Assembly (NCBI GenBank): GCA_025769875.1
Contig: JAGFNK010001209.1
Location: 1 to 13,020 of the forward strand
From: Russula earlei
Lineage: Eukaryota; Basidiomycota; Agaricomycetes; Russulales; Russulaceae
Direction: 5' to 3'
Length of the DNA: 13,020 nt
The notes beneath the pieces are model-generated. The model was not told the DNA's origin and did no database searches. It saw only the letters and a program-made list of their open reading frames with translations. Both the position numbers and the translations under genes were made by a program. Below, in pieces: positions 7,506 through 13,020 of this stretch. The first letter of the stretch is position 1. Each line of letters opens with the position of its first letter.

Positions 7506-10500
7506 ATGGCGACATCCCCACCCCTGTCCAGTCCTTCCCTTTCATCTAACCCTCATTTCTCCTCACAACATGCAAATGGACATCTACCGGCTAAGCCCCT
7601 CGTACCAGATGGCTCTTCTATCTCTCGACCAGATCAAAGGTATCCCTCCAGCGTCGCAAGCACCCCAGAGGTCCAAATAAATGGCAGGCCCAGACAACCT
7701 CGACCTTCTTCCTCATCTGCATCTACAAGTACGCACGAGGATACGACTTGGGGTTCTCATTTCTGGGTCACCCTCGTGGATCCACAGGTGAGTGTGACTG
7801 CCTTGTTGATCAACTATCGTCCGGCCTCATCGGCGTGCATCTGCACTCCATGCAGACCCAGGTTTCCTTCTTTGCATGCCCATCGACGGGACAGGTTTCA
7901 TGGGACCCCCCAGTAGGGAACTTCGTGTACGTATTCACCTAGGTATCTCTTGCATGCCTGTCCCATGGATAAACTACTGTACAGATTACCTCCCAACGAG
8001 AGCGGTGAGTGGTGGGAGATTAGTGACGAGTCCCGTGGCGGTATTTCGTACTATTATCACACAAAGACGGGCGAAACAGTATGGGAAAAGCCCGACGGTT
8101 TTGTCATACCGTTAACAGTCCTTCAAGTACGTGCTCAGTTACTCTCCGTTCTCTCTCGGATTTCAACTGCTGCTCATTAGAATACCGCTCTGGGTCGTCG
8201 TCTCTCAAAGACATTCTCTTCAGCCACAGACCAGAGCCCATCCTCGCGTGCAACATCAAAAGATCAACGTCCCGTGGTTCACCGTTCACGTTCACATGCG
8301 ACCGAAGCCCGTGGTAATGGCCATTCCGCTGGCCGGCTACAGGCCTCTGCAAGCGGTCCCGCCCCCAGCACAAAGAAAAGTTCTGTCCCCACTGTGCGAC
8401 GCAATCTTACTGCTGATTCACATTATACAACGCCAACGCGCCTGGCGCCCGCGCTCCCTCCCATCCCCGGCTCAGAGGCCAGCGCCCCGCCAACACCCAC
8501 GCCTTCTCACCGCTCCTTCGTCCCTCCTCGATCACTACCTCAGTCGTTGACCGCTGCCGTCGAGCATATATCGCGGACGCCGTCGCAGTCTCCTGGGAAC
8601 ACAAGTGGCCTTAGTAAAAAATCTTCCGAGAGTGGTTACGCTAGCGCGCCAGAGTCGACCCATGTGAAGCCGAAGCTAAGGGTTGAATCGCCGGGTAAGA
8701 ATGGTGTCTCAAAGGTGCCCGTGCGCTCCACACCATCAACCCCGACGAGAGGACCAACTGTCGCGGGTAAGGAGATCGGTCGGCCAGTGTTAGATATTGG
8801 TGTGTGTTGGTTGACTGGGGACTGAGGTTCATGTTGAGCGATCGGATCGGATGTATCCATAGATGCAACACACAAGCTTAGCCCCGTCAAAGCTCGAGCC
8901 GCTCGCACGCCTATCCTCGTTGATGCTCCACCCCTGTCCGCTACTACCCGTAGTGTCAAGACTTTGAGTACTGGGTATGCCCTTTACGATCGCTTGATTC
9001 CCCTTCGTCGGACCTGAGTTTCTATTCCTGTAGTGTGCATCCTATCCTGCCACACGACCTTGCTTCCGACATCCAGCAATTTGTCAAGTTCGAATTCGCC
9101 CAACAGTATTTCGCAACGCACCGCACGGGTTTTATCTTCAAGCGTAAGGTGCCCGTCGAGCAGATGATGACCTGGCAGCGTGGCCCTCTCGGTGCGCCCC
9201 CTTGCTGATTCCAACGCGGCCGCTACACAAAGATGCTCTGCGTACATTCCGTGCCATCCGCCTTATGGGGGAGTGTGAAAAGCGTGCCACAACAACCGCT
9301 AATACATCTAGACTTGAAGAGGCCCGTTGGCTGCTCGGGGAAGGTCTCGCGTACGGCGAGCTCCGCGACGAAATCTACTGCCAAGTTATGAAACAACTCA
9401 CAAACAACCCAAACGCGTGCGTCCTTCGTATTTTGTGACTATTTTCGACTTTAGCACGCCTACTTACCTTGCAGGGAGAGTACGTTCCGAGGATGGCAAT
9501 TGCTTTGTGTGCTTCTAGTCACCTTCCCCCCATCAAAGAATTTCGAGCCATACCTACACGCCTTCCTCTCGCAGCGCACGGGAGTCACCGAGGGCCGTAT
9601 CGATGTTCTCGCCAAGCACTGTCTCAAGCGTCTTGCGGCCATAACGAAGAAGGGCCCCAGGGGCAAGCCACCGACGCTCGAAGAAATAGAGACGGCATCG
9701 GTATGCTTTCGCCTTAATACCACGCGCATGTGCTTTTGAAGCTGAGGTATCTGCAGGATGCAGCATTTAACCCATCGACGTTTGGTGAACCATTGGACGC
9801 CGTGTTCCGCTTACAGGAACGCACGTACCCAAAACAGAAGGTGCCGATCGTGCTACCCTTTCTCGCTGATGGGGTCCTCGCCCTCGGTGGTGCAAAGGCT
9901 GAGGGCATCTTTCGCGTGCCGGGTGACTCCGATGGTGTCGCAACACTCAAGATGCGGCTCGATCGCGGCTCATACACGCTTGAGGGTATCGATGACCCGC
10001 ACGTACCGGCATCATTATTCAAGCTCTGGCTGCGTGAACTAGTCGACCCGCTCGTACCGTCGGAGATGTACAACGATTGCATTGCGTTTGCAGATGATGC
10101 GGAAGCATGCTGTGCCGCGGTGGAGCGGTTGCCAACCGCTAATCGCCGCGTTGTGCTGTTCGTCATCAGCTTTTTGCAACTATTCCTCGACGAACGTGTG
10201 CTGTCCGCTACTAAAATGACGAGCGCGAACCTCGCGTTGGTTATGACGCCGAACCTGCTACGATGCGGGTCCAATTCGATGTCTGTCGTTTTCAACAATG
10301 CCCTGTGAGTGGTAGTTTGTTTGCTTGCTCTCCTATCTCGCTACATCTTTATGCAGGTACGAGCAGGCATTTGTTCACAACCTCCTATTGCATCTCAAGT
10401 GCGGCGAGATCGACCCTCATTATACTCCTACCCATGGTCATGGTGCTGTACCTTCTGCTGCTCCGCCCCGCACTTCCAGATCACGTAACCGCCGTGCGCA

Positions 10501-10507
10501 TCAATGA
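7506..10507 (+). CDS. WW-WW-MyTH4-RhoGAP protein (Vilse/ARHGAP39 type), nine exons
   Basis: A Rho-family GTPase-activating protein, expected to act on Rho/Rac/Cdc42 signalling at the cytoskeleton. Exons by eye: 7506-7787, 7856-7926, 7985-8126, 8181-8799, 8863-8974, 9034-9416, 9475-9700, 9757-10304, 10357-10507; all eight introns are GT...AG and 52-68 nt. Domains in about 844 residues: WW1 at 87-113 (FWVTLVDP...VSWDPP), WW2 at 127-154 (WWEIS...YYYH...VWEKP), a Ser/Pro-rich linker at 166-405, MyTH4 at 411-590 ([50 protein letters not shown]), and RhoGAP at 620-810 with the arginine finger in EGIFRVPG (about R665), [13 protein letters not shown] and [13 protein letters not shown]. The first WW looks degenerate. 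The order matches animal Vilse/ARHGAP39. Oddity: exon 6 has a one-base frame break at 9197-9201, unless a 41-nt intron lies there. The start is the first ATG in the frame. Confidence 0.9.
9192..9232 (+). other. frame break or 41-nt intron in the MyTH4 domain
   Basis: The frame running through [10 protein letters not shown] meets a TGA at 9208-9210. One frame over, the sequence continues as [19 protein letters not shown], which fits the MyTH4 pattern. Adding one C to the C5 run at 9197-9201 would join them. Alternatively GTGCGC (9192) to AAAG (9232) can be removed as a 41-nt intron, with a CTGAT branch-like word, which also keeps frame (830 residues) but deletes conserved MyTH4 sequence. I favour the missing base. 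Confidence 0.6.
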
Positions 10508-10727
10508 TTTTCATAGCGTGCTCGTTTTGTGGCCATTTTTGCCTGTCTCTTTCTTTGCTTGCTGTTGTTTCGAATGTCTTTGTTGTCGTGTTAGGATACC
10601 ACTACATGGTGGGTATGGACCACCAAGGGATCTCACGTTCGTGGTTTGATGTTCTCATCGCACCTTCATCGTCTTTTGCATTATTCGTCAGGTCTTCTCA
10701 GTATTCTTTAATATACCACTGTAACTT
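10508..10727. other. 3' flank of the RhoGAP gene
   Basis: T-rich DNA follows the TGA at 10505-10507, consistent with a 3' UTR and transcription end. An AATATA-like word near 10710 might be the polyadenylation signal. No gene was seen. Confidence 0.35.
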
Positions 10728-10911
10728 TCATAGCGTCCGTTTGTGTCTCGGATGATTTTTGACTGCCGAGAGCACATATGCGGTCTTCCTCTGGGCCAGC
10801 CCATCTGAGAAGGATTTGGGAATTTCATCTTGAACCGCCAGCGCACGGCGTCCGTCGGTACACCATGTGTATCTAACAGAAGAATCGACAAACGTTGGGT
10901 TCTCGCTGGTA

Positions 10912-11290
10912 TCATGGGCCTTCAATTTCGTCTCTTTCAGCTGGGTGACAACGGAAGCACATCCACCACCTAAACGCTTGCGTCGTTATGCCAGGGTCTC
11001 CCTTCATTTTTTGGCTTGCCCATCCTGGTAGGGACAGAAGGGGTATCATCCCTGCCAACGAGACCACATCGGGTGAATAGCCGTGACATAAGTCATCCCC
11101 GTATCACATCTCCCCTTCTTACCTGCATTGGTCCCATCGAATAGGCCACTGTGAGAACGACCGTTCGTTGGTTGGAATGGCGCTGGGTTTTCAAATCCGG
11201 TCTCATTGCGCTTTGTACTGACCTTAAGATCTGTGCGTGTGCCGGGACATCTAGCATCTCGAAATACAGTAATGTAATGGGGCAGTTGCG
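10912..11290 (-). pseudogene. possible - strand gene fragment between convergent genes
   Basis: A - strand frame is open from about 11290 (TDLKVSTKRNETGFENP...GLFDGTNA) to a GTAAGA donor at 11122. Splicing to the CAG at 11052 removes 71 nt and continues in phase as GMIPLLSLPGWASQKMKGDP to a TGA at 10912-10914. The intron length and phase fit the other genes here. No in-frame ATG precedes the first part, and it begins only about 25 bases after the DUF218 stop codon, so the 5' end is unexplained. A competing reading from the ATG at 11257 (MLDVPAHAQILRSVQ) uses the same donor and a farther acceptor near 10943, ending at 10728. No family was recognised, and it may be chance or a relic. Confidence 0.25.
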
Positions 11291-11313
11291 GTTATCGGAT
11301 CTAATAACACTAT

Positions 11314-12528
11314 TTACCCCATGGAAGTGCCAGGGAAGATCTTTATGCCATCCTTGGGGCACCACTCGAACAGCTCGCGCAGTTCCGGCGCACCGACATG
11401 ATAGCCATGACTTCGCATGTGAAAGTTCCTCCCGGCGCGTTTTTGGGTGAGGGGTGCATGACAGCCGTACAGGTCGACAGAGTACGGTGTGTATGCGTTT
11501 GCCAACTGACGTGAAACAAAAAAAAAAAAAAAACGCTATATGAGACACGGAATAAGTGCGAGAACGAGAGAGAGAGACCTCGCCTGATGCCGCCTCGTGC
11601 TCGTCGGCCTCGTTCCCAAGGGGAATTCCCTCGTATATGAATCGATGCTTGGGCCAGCGCAGCGCGAGTCGGTGCAGTCGTTCGAAGCGATAGTGCTTGA
11701 ACCTGTGGCTGACGACGGTGATGCGCGTCGGATAGGCGCCTGTGATCTCGCGGAAGCGAGCGATGGAGAAGAGCAGGTTCTGGAACGAGTCGAGAGACGC
11801 GTCTTCCGTTGTCACTCGGGAGAACACGTCGATGGAGGGGAGAATGCCCGTCGCGCGAGCAAAGCGCAGATACGATTCGCCCTCCGACGTCGCGCTGTAC
11901 GGAGAAGTGAAACCCTGCGGTGATGGGACGAGGGGGCGGCCGTGCATCGTGAGCTGACGAGTGGCTGTACGCATGCCCCCCTCGAGAAAGCGACGCACCC
12001 ACTGAATACGAGCAGCGCTCGAGGGTCCTCGGTCGCGATTTGAGCGCTGTTTTTTTTTTTTTTTTTTTTCGAGTCCGAAGGGACATCGAGGATGAGAAGA
12101 AAGGGAGCCTTGAAACACCAAACACGCTCACCCGCGGGCTATGTGTGCGCGGAAAATGGACGGGCGCCGGCGGCCCTCTGGTACGAAGCGAGCAGCCACG
12201 AATCCTCGACCTCCGCGTCTTGCGCGAGCGCCCCGATCCAGATCGCATGACCTGGAACGATGACGAGGTGATCGAGGTCCGAGACCGAGGGCGGTCGTTC
12301 CGGCAGCGTATCTAAGACGCTGCGCGGAGGTGGGACATTATGGTTCTGGAAGTAGAGGCGCAGATGGAGCAGGACGGAGCAGGACGCGAGGGCGATGAGG
12401 AGGAGGGCGCTAAAGTTGGTCAGGCGAGCTGGCGCACGGAGGATCTTTGGGAGCGAGCGCGGCGAGTGACTGAGACTGACGAGTCCGCGTCGTTGAAAGG
12501 TGACTGGAGCGGGCAGAAGCATTGTCAT
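11314..12528 (-). CDS. DUF218 (YdcF-like) family membrane-anchored protein, four exons
   Basis: Exons on the - strand by eye: 12528-12132, 12046-11999, 11914-11579 and 11505-11314 (stop TAA), with introns of 85, 84 and 73 nt. The ATG at 12528 precedes one hydrophobic segment (about residues 39-58, NFSALLLIALASCSVLLHL), suggesting a type II anchor. DUF218 landmarks follow: DHLVIVPGHAIW, DSWLLASYQR, AHIARG, EDPRALLVFSGG, SEGESYLRFA, TTEDASLDSFQNLLFS, ITVVSHRFKHYRFERLH, and the C-terminal DLYGCH...ELFEWCP. The fungal proteins are of unknown function; bacterial relatives (ElyC/SanA, YdcF) are linked to envelope processes. Two frame problems stand out: the AHIARG block lies one frame off after about 12160, and the exon 2/exon 3 join is one base short. 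Restored, the protein would be about 324 residues. It is convergent with the RhoGAP gene. Confidence 0.82.
11518..11533 (-). repeat. T16 homopolymer (in transcript) in DUF218 intron 3
   Basis: Sixteen A on the + strand are a T16 run in the transcript, just before the acceptor GTTTCACGTCAG (end at 11506). It can act as an unusually long polypyrimidine tract. Confidence 0.85.
12050..12069 (-). repeat. A20 homopolymer (in transcript) at the DUF218 intron 1 acceptor
   Basis: Twenty T on the + strand are an A20 run in the transcript, directly followed by CAG at 12047-12049. Poly-A immediately before a 3' splice site, with no pyrimidine tract, is unusual, and the run length is likely variable. Confidence 0.85.
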
Positions 12529-13020
12529 TTCGCTTGACGCCCTCCGCGCCTCAAGCCCGTGTTCCAGCCAGCCCGTGTGTTGTTCGATATTTCCGCCACG
12601 CGCCGCATGCGCCCCTGATGACACGCCTTTCTCCTACCCTCGTTCGGCCAGCAAAAGGCGGCGCTTCCTCCGGCGACTGTCTCGTTTATCCGCGATGTCG
12701 CACTTCTCGACCTGCGGTTGGCGGCACTGTCGCATCACGTTGCTGCTACGCATATGGCCCACCGCGTCCGCACAAAATGAGATGACATGATTTTGCTCCC
12801 AATCTGTGCCGCTCCTGGGCGCGTAGCGTTTGATTCAAATTCGAGGTGACGTCAAAATGCCAATATCACTGTCACGATTCCAGCAGGACTGCGTTGGCCA
12901 CTATTCAGTCGATACTTGGATGGGATCTCAGCCACTCGCTTTCACTTGCAGCCATTGTGCGTGCAGAGGATTCATTTGGGGCATTCGGCAGCTAATGAGA
13001 GCGATCTAGTGGGCAGACCG
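12529..13020. other. upstream region of DUF218, no gene supported
   Basis: Open frames on both strands are short and show no family motif. The region should include the DUF218 promoter, transcribed leftward. The last 80 bases contain a possible acceptor (CACTTGCAG near 12951), which might belong to a gene beyond the window edge; this is not supported further. Confidence 0.35.
12847..12854. promoter_or_regulatory. CRE palindrome TGACGTCA
   Basis: A perfect 8-bp CRE, the site bound by ATF/CREB-type bZIP factors in fungi (for example Atf1), lies about 320 bp upstream of the DUF218 start. It may mark stress-linked control of that gene or of one beyond the window edge. A single 8-mer could also be chance. 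Confidence 0.35.

Noticed and set aside
8104..8959. - strand frames across the RhoGAP Ser/Pro linker
   Set aside because: They are antisense shadows of exons with consistent splice phases on the + strand.
11151..11923. + strand frames over DUF218
   Set aside because: The - strand shows the DUF218 motifs and ordered introns; the + frames are shadows.
12500..12790. 96-codon + strand frame upstream of DUF218
   Set aside because: There is no recognisable domain or good start context, and it overlaps the DUF218 start and promoter.

Overview
The window reads as nuclear DNA of a basidiomycete fungus, probably an Agaricomycete. The evidence is dense short introns (52-85 nt) with GTRNGT donors and YAG acceptors, CT-rich promoters, a fungal Ty1/Copia retroelement and a WW-WW-MyTH4-RhoGAP protein. 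No species can be named from the sequence alone.

Layout. (1) 1-650: a small secreted histidine-rich protein on the + strand, probably with one intron, followed by an AATAAA signal. (2) 700-1211: non-coding DNA with many GAAACC/GGTTTCC words, whose two ends form an imperfect inverted repeat. (3) 1212-5582: a complete but decayed 4.37-kb LTR/Copia retrotransposon on the - strand. It has 246-bp LTRs with TGTTGGA/TCCAACA ends, a half-tRNA(Met)-type primer site, a nearly open gag-protease frame, and a pol reduced to frame-shifted fragments of the pre-integrase region, reverse transcriptase and RNase H. (4) 5583-7180: AT-richer DNA with no gene I can support, including a cluster of TAAGC/GCTTA words. 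(5) 7506-10507: a nine-exon gene on the + strand for a Vilse/ARHGAP39-type RhoGAP. (6) 10508-11313: a gap between convergent genes, with a possible - strand gene fragment. (7) 11314-12528: a four-exon DUF218 membrane-anchored protein on the - strand, with its upstream region and a CRE palindrome up to the window end.

The RhoGAP and DUF218 genes are convergent and otherwise look intact. Each nevertheless has at least one place where the conserved protein can only be read through by adding one base at or beside a short homopolymer: C5 in the RhoGAP, ATTTT in DUF218 exon 1, and probably GGG at a DUF218 splice junction. Either the sequence carries small deletion errors or both loci are decaying. 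For the RhoGAP, a 41-nt intron is a third possibility.

I did not find a convincing new multi-gene system. The most informative signals are the CpG-directed divergence between the two LTRs, the anticodon-arm primer binding site, the hairpin-bearing LTR repeats, and the paired frameshifts in conserved genes.
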